From Bacillus methanolicus (GTDB taxonomy: Bacteria; Bacillota; Bacilli; Bacillales; Cytobacillaceae): a DNA stretch of 64,000 nt. The position numbers and the translations under genes are program-made. The stretch spans positions 1 to 64,000 of the forward strand of contig NZ_VTQX01000013.1 of NCBI RefSeq assembly GCF_008764295.1, given 5' to 3'. The notes beneath the pieces are model-generated. The model ran no database searches, was not told where the DNA came from, and saw only the letters and a program-made list of their open reading frames with translations. This document shows, in pieces, positions 35,021 to 43,306 of the stretch; the first letter of the stretch is position 1, and each line of letters begins with the position of its first letter.

Positions 35021-35569
35021 TTACGCTGATGGAGCTTTTTCTTTTGTAGGCCAAATAAAATTTGAAATGGCAATGAGAAGATCTACAACTAAAACGATCG
35101 ACCAGATTTGGATAATCCCATTGAACGCTTCTGTTTTTGAAGGAGTATCTATCCAAAAGATCAATCCTACTAATAAGCCGGCCCCAATGATATAGGCGAT
35201 TAAATGTTTGACCCAGCCTCTGAAATAATGCTTAGCATAATCCATTCCGTATCGTTTCTTTGGTTTTTCCCCTTGTTTAGTTACGTAATATTGAAAGCGT
35301 TGATCTGCCCATTCAATCATACTTTTACCAAATGCAATGGAGACCCCTATATAAACAGCAGCAATACCATGTGCTGTGGACGCGACTGCACCCCGATATA
35401 AATCAATGCCTGCTGTGATCAACAATATTAAATCAATTAGTGGGGTAAGAGCCAAAAAAAACATCCCTAATCGTTTTAGCTTAAAAATATAACGTGCTAC
35501 TAATCCAAGAATAATGACAATCCAAAATGCGATCTCACAAAAAACGATCATCCAACCAACAGTACTCAA
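35021..35569 (-). CDS. integral membrane protein under TetR control, unknown function
   Basis: The 182-residue protein has about five hydrophobic helices with a charged loop (QRFQYYVTKQGEKPKKRYGMDYAKHYFRGW) in the middle. I recognise no named family. The TTG at 35569 is the likely start because AAAGGAG is eight bases upstream. An ATG at 35602 also exists, but that extension would place a perfect 12-bp operator palindrome inside the coding sequence. It is divergent from a TetR gene and is probably the regulator's main target, possibly an efflux or envelope-stress protein. Confidence 0.75.
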   Translation of the reverse strand: MSTVGWMIVFCEIAFWIVIILGLVARYIFKLKRLGMFFLALTPLIDLILLITAGIDLYRGAVASTAHGIAAVYIGVSIAFGKSMIEWADQRFQYYVTKQGEKPKKRYGMDYAKHYFRGWVKHLIAYIIGAGLLVGLIFWIDTPSKTEAFNGIIQIWSIVLVVDLLIAISNFIWPTKEKAPSA

Positions 35570-35587
35570 AGATGCCACTCCTTTATA

Positions 35588-35599
35588 ATACAATTGTAT
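35588..35599. promoter_or_regulatory. TetR operator, membrane-protein side
   Basis: ATACAATTGTAT is a perfect 12-bp palindrome 19 bp upstream of the TTG start of the membrane protein. It shares half-sites with the palindrome at 35632. Confidence 0.65.
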
Positions 35600-35631
35600 C
35601 ATTTAAAACAAAGTATAGCATCATCATTAAA

Positions 35632-35649
35632 ATAATACAATCGTATTAT
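35632..35649. promoter_or_regulatory. TetR operator, regulator side
   Basis: ATAATACAATCGTATTAT is an 18-bp near-palindrome with half-sites ATAATAC/GTATTAT. It lies 32 bp before the TetR start codon. Confidence 0.65.
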
Positions 35650-35668
35650 AAAAGTGATGTTTTTTTGA

Positions 35669-35674
35669 TACAAT
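35669..35674 (+). promoter_or_regulatory. possible -10 element giving a leaderless tetR transcript
   Basis: TACAAT ends only six bases before the TetR ATG, and no ribosome binding site is present between the operator and the ATG. Transcription would then begin at or next to the start codon. Confidence 0.4.
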
Positions 35675-35680
35675 AGAGTT

Positions 35681-36271
35681 ATGCCAAAAATAGTTGATCA
35701 TGAATTAAGAAAAAAGCAAATTGCAGAAGCCTCATGGAGAGTCATTCAAGAACAGGGAATGGAAGGGGCGACAGTTAGGAATATAGCAAAAGAGGCTGGT
35801 CTCTCATTAGGTGCTTTACGTCATTATTTTTCTACTCAAGATGAGTTGCTAGAATTTGCTATGAATCTTGTCATTGAAAGAGTTACAAAACGAATTAAAA
35901 AAATAGCCCTGAAAGAATTACCTCCAAAAGAAAAAGTCTTACAAATCCTGCTTGAGATTGTCCCAACAGATACTGAATCGATGGCGGAAATGGAAGTATG
36001 GTTTTCTTTTGTTGCTTATGCAAGACATAAAGAAGGTTTTGATGCACAGCAGGATCGAATTTATGATGGGATTCGTAACTTAATTCTCTATCTGGACCAA
36101 GAGAGGATATTGCGGAAAAATCTTAATAAAGAAATGGAAATGGAAAGATTATATTCGTTAGTAGACGGTACTGCTATGCATGCGTTGCTGGAACCAAAGA
36201 GGTTGGGAAAAGACCAGATCTATGAGTTATTTGTTTATCATTTAGATTTGCTCTGTGTTGATGAAGTCTAA
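35681..36271 (+). CDS. TetR/AcrR-family transcriptional regulator
   Basis: The 196-residue protein has the TetR DNA-binding domain (RKKQIAEASWRVIQEQGMEGATVRNIAKEAGLSLGALRHYFSTQDELL, residues 10-56) and a C-terminal helical domain resembling BetI/PksA-type regulators. It probably represses itself and the divergent membrane-protein gene through the palindromes at 35588 and 35632. The ligand is unknown. The ATG has no visible ribosome site, which is unusual beside genes with strong ones. Confidence 0.9.
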   Translation: MPKIVDHELRKKQIAEASWRVIQEQGMEGATVRNIAKEAGLSLGALRHYFSTQDELLEFAMNLVIERVTKRIKKIALKELPPKEKVLQILLEIVPTDTESMAEMEVWFSFVAYARHKEGFDAQQDRIYDGIRNLILYLDQERILRKNLNKEMEMERLYSLVDGTAMHALLEPKRLGKDQIYELFVYHLDLLCVDEV

Positions 36272-36279
36272 AAAACGAG

Positions 36280-36310
36280 AGAACAGACCAAATTTCGGTC
36301 TGTTCTTTGT
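36280..36310 (+). terminator. terminator of tetR
   Basis: AGAACAGACC pairs with GGTCTGTTCT, then TTGTTTGATTTTTT. Confidence 0.85.
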
Positions 36311-36450
36311 TTGATTTTTTGTTGAAATTAATTGTCAGCTCATCCCCTAAGTTTGCAAAAAAAGGATGAGCCATTAATCACATTATGAAGCATGCTTATT
36401 TTCAAGCTGCTCATAGAAGGTGAGAGAGCTTCGCCAAAAAAGAAATGGTA

Positions 36451-36684
36451 TTATACTTGCTCGAACATTGTACCATTCATTTCATCATTATTTTGTAGTA
36501 GTTCTGCTGCTGGTACGTCCAGCACAGTTGAGATTTTCAAAAGTGTCGCTTTTGTAGGAATGTGCTGCCCAGTTTCATATTTTTCAATTCTGGATGTACC
36601 AACACGAATTTTTACTGCGAGCTCCTCTTGGGACATATTGGCCCTTTCCCGGTATAGCTTAATGTTATCACCGATGGAACCCAT
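36451..36684 (-). CDS. small XRE-family helix-turn-helix regulator
   Basis: The 77-residue protein is a single HTH_3 domain (IGDNIKLYRERANMSQEELAVKIRVGTSRIEKYETGQHIPTKATLLKISTVLDVPAAELL) with a short acidic tail and no sensor domain. The ATG follows GGAAAGGATGG. Such proteins regulate nearby genes or act as partners of toxins or phage genes, but no such neighbour is visible. It is distinct from the SinR encoded at 45163. Confidence 0.85.
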   Translation of the reverse strand: MGSIGDNIKLYRERANMSQEELAVKIRVGTSRIEKYETGQHIPTKATLLKISTVLDVPAAELLQNNDEMNGTMFEQV

Positions 36685-36794
36685 AATTTCACCATCCTTT
36701 CCATGACACTTCTATCTATTTATAGTGTATCATGCCAAAGGTTGGTCGACTGTTTTCTTTCGTGAATAATTCTTAACATATTCGTTATGTTATA

Positions 36795-36966
36795 TGATTC
36801 TGTTGATTATTGGCTCATTTCGTGAGAAAACAAGGTTTCTCAAGCCTTTTAAGCTATGCTGAAAGATGGCTCGGACTCGATGAAACGCTAGGAGAAAGTT
36901 TTCTTCCACGTTTGATCGAATCCGAGCTAAAATGAACCAAAACTGATCAACCATATGGTTTAACAC
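36795..36966. repeat. dispersed inverted-end repeat, copy F
   Basis: CTGTTGATTATTGGCTCATT at the left faces AAAATGAACCAAAACTGATC at the right. GCTCGGACTCGATG and CGAATCCGAGC form an internal hairpin. It fills the 327-bp gap between the XRE gene and the NSS pseudogene. Confidence 0.65.
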
Positions 36967-37011
36967 AACCAATTTAAATGGCTACCAGTTTAGTTGATAG
37001 CCATCTATTCT

Positions 37012-38355
37012 TTAAAAGATTCCAATTGAATTTAAGAAGACAAAAATGATGCCGACAGGGACAATGTAACGAATGGTAAAGTACCATATATCAAAGAGAG
37101 TACCTAATCCGTGTGTGCCAAGATTGAGCTCTTCTTTAACCATTTGTCTCGGCATGCGATAACCGATGAATAATGAGATAAAGAAGGCACCGAGCGGTAA
37201 GCTGATGTTACTGACTAGAAAATCGGCAAAATCAAAAATACTTTTATTAAAAATGCTTATGTCAGCCAGGCTACCGAAAGAAAGCGCACTTGGTACACCA
37301 ACAATAAAGATGAGAATGCCAGCAAGCCAGGTTGCCTTTTTTCTTTTGCCAGCTTCATTTTTGACACTTGCTGCTACGACAATCTCAAGAATGGAAAAAG
37401 CAGATGTTAAGGTCGCAAACAGCAATAAAATTAAGAAAATCGTTAAGAATAATCCGCCATAGGCAATCTCGTTAAAGACAGCTGGGAGAACGACAAAAAC
37501 AAGCCCTGGTCCTTCCCCAGGCTCAAATCCAAGAGCAAATACTGCTGGGAAGATAACAAGTCCAGCTAATAATGAAATCAAAATATTTAAGCCGACAACG
37601 GAAAATGCTGACTTCATCATATTTTCAGTTTTGGCTAAGTAGGAAGCATATGTGACCATAACAGATATCCCTACGCTTAAAGCAAAAAAGGATTGTCCTA
37701 AAGCAAGGAGGAATGTCTCCCCAGTAACACTGCTAAAGTCCGGTTTTAATAAGAAAGAGACTCCCTCTAATGCTCCGTCCAAGGTGATCGAGCGAATCGC
37801 AAGAATGATAAAAAGAATAAATAATGCTGGCATTAAATACTTATTCGCTTTTTCAATTCCCTTTTGAATGCCACCTTGAACGACCCAGATTGTAATGAGA
37901 AGAAAGATCAATTGGGCAATGATGACTTCGGTTGTATTTCCAATTGTATGGTTAAAAAGGTCAACATATCCGGTTGGCGATAATCCAGAAAATGCTCCTG
38001 TTATACTTCTCCATAAGTAAGATAAAATCCATCCTCCAACAACACTATAAAAGGATAATAAAATAATGGAAGCGACTACTCCTAAGTATCCGAGTAATTG
38101 CCAGGCCGATCCAGGAGCAAGTTGACGATAGGAGCTAACCGCATCTTTTTGTGTACTTCGGCCGATGACAAATTCCGCAATTAAAATGGGCGTTCCAATC
38201 AATACGGTAAAAACAATAAAAATTAGGAAAAAAACGGCGCCTCCATTGGTTCCCGCTACATATGGGAATTTCCAAATTGCTCCTAGTCCAATTGCAGACC
38301 CAGCAGCAGCTAAAATAAATCCAAGCTTTGATGTCTATTGTTCCTGTTTGTTCAT
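37012..38355 (-). pseudogene. neurotransmitter:sodium symporter (NSS) gene interrupted by an early TAG codon
   Basis: Read from the ATG at 38355 (GGAG upstream), one uninterrupted frame encodes MNKQEQ, then TAG at 38337-38335, then SKLGFILAAAGSAIGLGAIW and on to the end, about 447 codons in all. That is the normal NSS length. The residues around the stop match family members that have Trp at this place (MNKQEQWTSKLGF), so TGG to TAG is the simplest explanation. The first internal ATG (38202) would skip helix 1, which holds the sodium and substrate site GSAIGLGAIWKFPY. The rest of the frame is intact, so the lesion is recent, a sequencing error, or read through. Confidence 0.85.
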
Positions 38356-38540
38356 GTTAAACAAATCTCCTTCAATCAATTCATATTTTTCCATGTTACT
38401 ATGAATTGTCGAAAAAGGGTAGTTTTAAAAAATACATTTCGTGTATATTATGTGATTTTTGCCATTTTGCCGAATTTTCCTGCTCTCTCCCTCCAAAGTT
38501 AAAGTTTTATTAAAGAATGGGAAAAGATCACAAAAAACAC

Positions 38541-38570
38541 TTGTGTCGTTCCTTATAAAGGTGTTATAGT
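38541..38570 (+). promoter_or_regulatory. EPS promoter with SinR-like operator in the spacer
   Basis: TTGTGT (38541), an 18-bp spacer and TATAGT (38565). The spacer contains GTTCCTTATAAAGG, an imperfect copy of the GTTCTTTATAAAGAAC palindrome, in nearly the same place as in the promoter at 61840. Confidence 0.6.
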
Positions 38571-38584
38571 TCTTTATATAGAAT
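38569..38584. promoter_or_regulatory. SinR-like operator
   Basis: GTTCTTTATATAGAAT has one perfect GTTCTTT heptamer and a degenerate inverted partner with the 2-bp gap known for SinR sites. A further AAAGAAT lies at 38596. Confidence 0.6.
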
Positions 38585-38681
38585 TTATTCGTTATAAAGA
38601 ATTGAAAGAAGCGGATTTAACAAGGATTTTTTAAGAATAATCATTATTTTTTCCGTTCGTTCATATTTTTTTTATTATTTC

Positions 38682-38703
38682 GCTCTTTATAAAGAACTAT
38701 TTT
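38682..38703. promoter_or_regulatory. SinR-like operator abutting a -10-like element
   Basis: GCTCTTTATAAAGAAC (38682-38697) differs at one base from the perfect palindrome and is directly followed by TATTTT, the same geometry as at 61847-61868. A weak TTATTT sits at the -35 position. Confidence 0.65.
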
Positions 38704-38904
38704 GGTGATGTCTTCTTGCCAATATCAATGAAGGCACTCGATCATGCTGTGGGTTAGATGAACCTTAGACGCGAGTCGTCGATAGTGTGATGTGAGGATG
38801 GGTTAGATGCCCAATCTGATTTTTGTTAAGGAAATTATAAATATCATTGTTATGAATCGCTTTTTAATGAGTGTATCTACGTGAAGCGTAAGCAGCCAAA
38901 GCTT

Positions 38905-39060
38905 ACAAACTTCAGGTACAAGTAAAAGGCGGTATATTGATTTTTACAACCTACGATAAGGAGAATCTACGGTGCTTAGCACGATAGGTCTCCTTTGTCG
39001 AAAGAACAGGCCCTTTTAAGGTTGTACGGTGAGGAGCACTAAGGAAAGTTTCATCGTAGG
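38905..39060 (+). ncRNA. probable EAR (epsC leader) antitermination RNA
   Basis: This structured segment lies in the long leader of the EPS operon. TACAACCT (38945) pairs with AGGTTGTA (39019), enclosing GGAGA/TCTCC (38960/38989) around a GTGC-TTA-GCAC hairpin (38972-38982). A GTAAGC/GCTTAC hairpin (38888-38906) precedes it, and conserved-looking single-stranded runs surround it. EAR elements in Bacillales eps and capsule operons promote readthrough of distal terminators. The assignment rests on location, the stems and remembered resemblance; boundaries are approximate. Confidence 0.6.
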
Positions 39061-39083
39061 AACAATCTGCTTTCCGATTGTTC
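39060..39083 (+). terminator. leader hairpin 1 after the EAR-like RNA
   Basis: GAACAATC pairs perfectly with GATTGTTC. There is no T-run, so it may be a structural part of the leader rather than a terminator. Confidence 0.4.
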
Positions 39084-39144
39084 AGAAGGTGCCCCGTGCT
39101 TTAGTGTTTTTGGGCTGTGAGTGATCGAAGTGGTTGATGTTTGG

Positions 39145-39176
39145 CCGATTGCAAACTCCTTTATGTAAGCAATCGG
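39145..39176 (+). terminator. leader hairpin 2 before the EpsC gene
   Basis: CCGATTGC pairs perfectly with GCAATCGG across 16 bases, followed by TTAAATTTATT. The weak T-run is compatible with a terminator that needs antitermination. Confidence 0.4.
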
Positions 39177-39234
39177 TTAAATTTATTCATTAGATTTTGT
39201 TTAACATAGCCATTTCTGAGAAAGGGGTATAGGG

Positions 39235-41058
39235 GTGGAATATCGAAAAAGATTGTCGGTTTTTTTCTTTACTGACTCTATTATTGTTATCACGGCATTT
39301 TTTATAGGCAGTCATTTAGTCGATTCGAATCTTAATGATAGATCGACAACATTTTTGCTAAGTATCGTGATTTTACTTGTTAGCCATCATTTCTTTAGCT
39401 ATTTATACAAACTTTATAAAAAAGCATGGATGTATGCGAGCATTGGTGAATTAATAATCGTCTTTAAAACGATTACAAATACATTTCTTTTCGTTTCCTG
39501 TTTACAGTTTATGATGTTTCAAGCGATCGATTATCGATTGCTGGTCGTTACCTGGATGCTTCATACGTTGTTGATTGGTGGTTCGCGATTTTGCTGGCGG
39601 GTCATTAACAATTCTTATAAACAGGAAGTGGATGATAAAAAACGCACTCTTATTGTTGGGGCAGGTTCGGCAGGAACAATGGTGGCCAGACAATTGCTAA
39701 ATAATCATTATTGTGAGTTGAAGCCAGTCGCATTTATAGATGATGATGAAAAAAAGCACCAGCTTGATATACTAGGAATTCCAGTATTGGGTGGTAGGGA
39801 AAAAATTGAAAAAGTAGTGGAACATTTGGCGGTAGAAACGATTGTGATCGCAATCCCATCACTCGGAAAAAGGGAGCTTAATAAAATTGTTCAGGAATGT
39901 GTGAATACGGGGAAAAAGACGCAAACGATCCCAAAATTAGAAGACATCATGACTGGAAAAGTATCAGTCAATCATTTTAGAGATGTTCAAGTAGAAGATT
40001 TATTAGGAAGAGAACCGGTACAGTTAGATACGGAAAAAATATCCGAATTTATTATGGGTAAAATCGTATTAATCACTGGCGCCGGAGGATCGATTGGATC
40101 CGAAATTTGCCGACAGATTTGCAAATTCACTCCTAAAAAGCTTATTTTACTTGGTCATGGTGAAAATAGCATCTACACAATTATGATGGAATTGAAGGAA
40201 ATGTATAGACATAAAGAGATAGAGTTTGTGGCGGAAATTGCAGATATTCAAGACGGGGATAAAATGCTGACGATAATGAGTAAGCATCATCCGAATGTAG
40301 TCTATCATGCTGCTGCACATAAACATGTTCCATTAATGGAAAGTAATCCTGAAGAAGCCGTGAAGAACAATATCATTGGAACATTGAATGTGGCAAATGC
40401 AGCAAAATGGAGTCATGTCGATGAATTTGTCATGATCTCAACGGACAAGGCAGTTAATCCAACAAGCGTAATGGGGGCTAGTAAGCGTCTCGCAGAGATC
40501 CTTATTCAAAACATCAATTTGGAAAGCGAGACGAAATTTGTTGCTGTTCGATTTGGAAATGTCTTAGGAAGTAGAGGAAGTGTCATTCCCCTATTTAAAA
40601 GGCAAATCCAGCAAGGGGGACCTGTGACCGTTACGCACCCAGATATGGTTCGTTATTTTATGACAATTCCAGAAGCGTCTAGGTTGGTTATTCAGGCTGG
40701 AGCATTGGCAAATGGAGGCGAAATCTTTGTACTAGATATGGGTGAACCAGTAAAAATTGTCGAGTTAGCGATGAACTTAATTAAGCTATCGGGAAACTCG
40801 GTGGAGGAAATAGGGATCGAATTCACTGGGATGAGGACTGGTGAGAAATTATATGAAGAATTACTTAATCCAAATGAATATAACGAGATTCAAGTATTTC
40901 CAAAGATCTATACGGGAAAAACAACAAATTACAATGTTGAGGCAATTATGCAACTCATTAATGAATATCCGCTATTAGACGAAACTACATTAAAGGCACG
41001 ATTGCTGGAGCTAAGTAATGAGCAGGCAAAGAGCAGCAAAAAATTAGCAGTATTATAG
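39235..41058 (+). CDS. epsC: EpsC-like membrane nucleotide-sugar 4,6-dehydratase
   Basis: The 607-residue protein has four N-terminal membrane helices, a CoA-binding-like domain (LIVGAGSAGTMVARQLL) and a C-terminal short-chain dehydrogenase domain (ITGAGGSIGSEICRQI). The active-site pattern STDKAVNPTSVMGASKR has Met where ordinary epimerases have Tyr, as in the PglF/WbpM/FlaA1 group. These enzymes convert UDP-GlcNAc to its 4-keto-6-deoxy derivative. The start is GTG at 39235, after GAAAGGGG. It is the first gene of the EPS operon, and EpsN and EpsL at 43307-45106 supply the next steps. Confidence 0.93.
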   Translation: MEYRKRLSVFFFTDSIIVITAFFIGSHLVDSNLNDRSTTFLLSIVILLVSHHFFSYLYKLYKKAWMYASIGELIIVFKTITNTFLFVSCLQFMMFQAIDYRLLVVTWMLHTLLIGGSRFCWRVINNSYKQEVDDKKRTLIVGAGSAGTMVARQLLNNHYCELKPVAFIDDDEKKHQLDILGIPVLGGREKIEKVVEHLAVETIVIAIPSLGKRELNKIVQECVNTGKKTQTIPKLEDIMTGKVSVNHFRDVQVEDLLGREPVQLDTEKISEFIMGKIVLITGAGGSIGSEICRQICKFTPKKLILLGHGENSIYTIMMELKEMYRHKEIEFVAEIADIQDGDKMLTIMSKHHPNVVYHAAAHKHVPLMESNPEEAVKNNIIGTLNVANAAKWSHVDEFVMISTDKAVNPTSVMGASKRLAEILIQNINLESETKFVAVRFGNVLGSRGSVIPLFKRQIQQGGPVTVTHPDMVRYFMTIPEASRLVIQAGALANGGEIFVLDMGEPVKIVELAMNLIKLSGNSVEEIGIEFTGMRTGEKLYEELLNPNEYNEIQVFPKIYTGKTTNYNVEAIMQLINEYPLLDETTLKARLLELSNEQAKSSKKLAVL

Positions 41059-41073
41059 ATAGGTGGGATGGAG

Positions 41074-41961
41074 ATGAGAATTAGAAAAGCGATTATTCCA
41101 GCTGCAGGGCTTGGTACGAGATTTTTACCAGCGACTAAGGCCCAACCGAAAGAAATGCTTCCAGTTGTTGATAAACCAACGATCCAGTATATTGTGGAGG
41201 AAGCAATTCGTTCAGGCATAGAGGATATTATTATTGTCACCGGGCGTGGAAAACGAGCTATTGAGGATCATTTTGATAAATCGTATGAACTGGAAGAAGT
41301 ACTGCTAAAAAAACATAAATATGAAATGCTTGCCGAAGTTCAAGAAATTTCCAATTTGGCGAATATCCACTATATTAGGCAAAAGGAAGCAAAAGGTTTG
41401 GGGGATGCCATTAATTGTGCGAGCCGATTTATTGGAAATGAACCATTTGCTGTGCTTTTAGGAGATGATATTGTTCGCGGGCCAAAGCCTTGTTTGCGGC
41501 AGCTAATGGAAGTGTTTGAGCGCTATAGTACCTCCGTAGTTGGTGTTCAAGAGGTAGCACGTGAGGAAGTTAATAAGTACGGGATTATTAATCCTAAAAA
41601 TGTAGATGGACGCATTATTTCTGTAGGCCATTTAGTTGAAAAGCCTTCTATAAAAAAGGCGCCTTCCAATTATGCGATTTTGGGAAGATATATTCTTCAG
41701 CCGGATATTTTTGCGATTTTGTCAGAGCTTCCGCCCGGTGCTGGAGGAGAGATTCAATTAACAGATGCTATTAATCTATTGAATGAAAAGAAAGAAGTTT
41801 TAGCGTATGAATTTGAAGGAAAGCGCTATGACCTAGGTGATAAGTTGGGTTTTGTTAAGGCAACGATCGATTTTGCATTAGAACGGGATGAATTAAAAAA
41901 TGCTGTTTTTGCTTATATACAATCTATGGTAGAAAAACAAAAAGTACTGAACCTGAGTTGA
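41074..41961 (+). CDS. UTP-glucose-1-phosphate uridylyltransferase (GalU/GtaB type)
   Basis: The 295-residue enzyme makes UDP-glucose from glucose-1-phosphate and UTP. It shows the nucleotide-binding loop [41 protein letters not shown] with the metal-binding Asp, and GEIQLTDAI. The ATG at 41074 has AGGTGGG six bases upstream; the ATG at 41068 abuts it. It supplies UDP-glucose for the GalE that follows, so both probably serve polymer synthesis. A second, housekeeping copy is expected elsewhere in the genome. Confidence 0.94.
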   Translation: MRIRKAIIPAAGLGTRFLPATKAQPKEMLPVVDKPTIQYIVEEAIRSGIEDIIIVTGRGKRAIEDHFDKSYELEEVLLKKHKYEMLAEVQEISNLANIHYIRQKEAKGLGDAINCASRFIGNEPFAVLLGDDIVRGPKPCLRQLMEVFERYSTSVVGVQEVAREEVNKYGIINPKNVDGRIISVGHLVEKPSIKKAPSNYAILGRYILQPDIFAILSELPPGAGGEIQLTDAINLLNEKKEVLAYEFEGKRYDLGDKLGFVKATIDFALERDELKNAVFAYIQSMVEKQKVLNLS

Positions 41962-42162
41962 TTCTTAATCGGAATATGACTAGGTAAAGTACTTTTTATT
42001 TTTTAGGATGGATGCTTTCGTTTCTGCATCGAGTTTCTACTATTGGTATTTTCTAGATGCATGTTGGGAATTTTCTTTCATTTATCCACCATTTGAACTT
42101 TGATTGTCCCGATCGTGCCGCAAGCATTTTTTTATATTCTTTAATTTGGAGGTGAAAGGTAA

Positions 42163-43224
42163 TTGGCCATTCTTGTAACAGGTGGAGCCGGCTATATAGG
42201 GAGCCATACATGTGTTGAGCTTTTAAATGAAGGATACGATGTCATTGTCATCGATAACTTTGCTAATAGTCATTTGGCAGCCCTTGAAAGGATTTATATG
42301 ATTACTGGCAAGAACATTAAATTATATACGGTGGATTTAACTGTTCAACATCAAGTAGAAGCTGTGTTTATGGAGAATGAAATCGATGCAGTTATCCATT
42401 TTGCCGGTTTAAAAGCAGTGGGAGATTCTGTTAAGGTGCCACTGCGCTATTATGAGAACAATGTGACGGGAACGATCATCCTTTGTAATTTGATGAAAAA
42501 ATATCATGTGAAAAAGATGGTATTCAGTTCATCAGCTACCGTATATGGTGTTCCAGATTCAGTTCCTATTAAGGAAAACTTCAAACTGAAGCCAGTTAAT
42601 CCGTACGGGCGAACGAAAATGGTGATTGAGGGAATTTTACAGGATTTATGTAGTTCAGACGAAGAATGGAGCATTTCAATTTTACGCTATTTTAATCCAA
42701 TAGGTGCTCATGAAAGTGGCCTAATTGGAGAAGACCCTAATGGTATTCCCAATAATATCATGCCGGCTATTTCACAAGTGGCAGTAGGGAAGTTACCCTA
42801 TTTGAAGGTTTTTGGGAATCAATATCCTACGGTGGATGGGACTGGTATACGTGACTACATACATGTCGTCGATTTAGCTAAAGGGCATCTTAAGGCGTTG
42901 GCGCAAACGATTAAAGGGAATGGGATAGAAGCATACAATTTAGGCACGGGTAAGGGATTTAGTGTGCTCGAGTTGGTATTCGCTTTTCAAGCGGTTTCAG
43001 GAGTGGAAATTCCTTATCAAATTGTTGAACCTAGGCCAGGGGACATAGCGATCTGCTATGCAAATCCGAATAAGGCTAAACAAATTTTGCATTGGTCTGC
43101 TGAGAGGGGAATAAGAGAGATGTGCGAAGATGCCTGGAGATGGCAGTCGAATAATCCAGGGGGATATTCAATCTTCAATGAATTGGAGCAAGAGGACTCC
43201 TTACCTTATGTTTATGAAAAATAG
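42163..43224 (+). CDS. galE: UDP-glucose 4-epimerase (GalE)
   Basis: The 353-residue enzyme has the NAD-binding ILVTGGAGYIGSHTCVELL, SSSATVYGVPD and the catalytic YGRTK (YxxxK). The segment RYFNPIGAHESGLIGEDPNGIPNN is typical of GalE. It interconverts UDP-glucose and UDP-galactose, or the N-acetyl forms. The start is TTG at 42163, after GGAGGTGA. The 200 bp before it hold no clear feature. Confidence 0.95.
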   Translation: MAILVTGGAGYIGSHTCVELLNEGYDVIVIDNFANSHLAALERIYMITGKNIKLYTVDLTVQHQVEAVFMENEIDAVIHFAGLKAVGDSVKVPLRYYENNVTGTIILCNLMKKYHVKKMVFSSSATVYGVPDSVPIKENFKLKPVNPYGRTKMVIEGILQDLCSSDEEWSISILRYFNPIGAHESGLIGEDPNGIPNNIMPAISQVAVGKLPYLKVFGNQYPTVDGTGIRDYIHVVDLAKGHLKALAQTIKGNGIEAYNLGTGKGFSVLELVFAFQAVSGVEIPYQIVEPRPGDIAICYANPNKAKQILHWSAERGIREMCEDAWRWQSNNPGGYSIFNELEQEDSLPYVYEK

Positions 43225-43306
43225 GTAACAAAGGCATGATATTTTGCGAATATCACTTTTGTTAAAAGCTAGAAAGAAATGTAGAAGAAATAATGGAAGT
43301 GAAATG

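Noticed and set aside
37012-38202. Taking the symporter as an intact 396-residue gene starting at 38202
   Set aside because: This start has no ribosome site and would remove helix 1; the upstream frame clearly encodes the missing part apart from one TAG.
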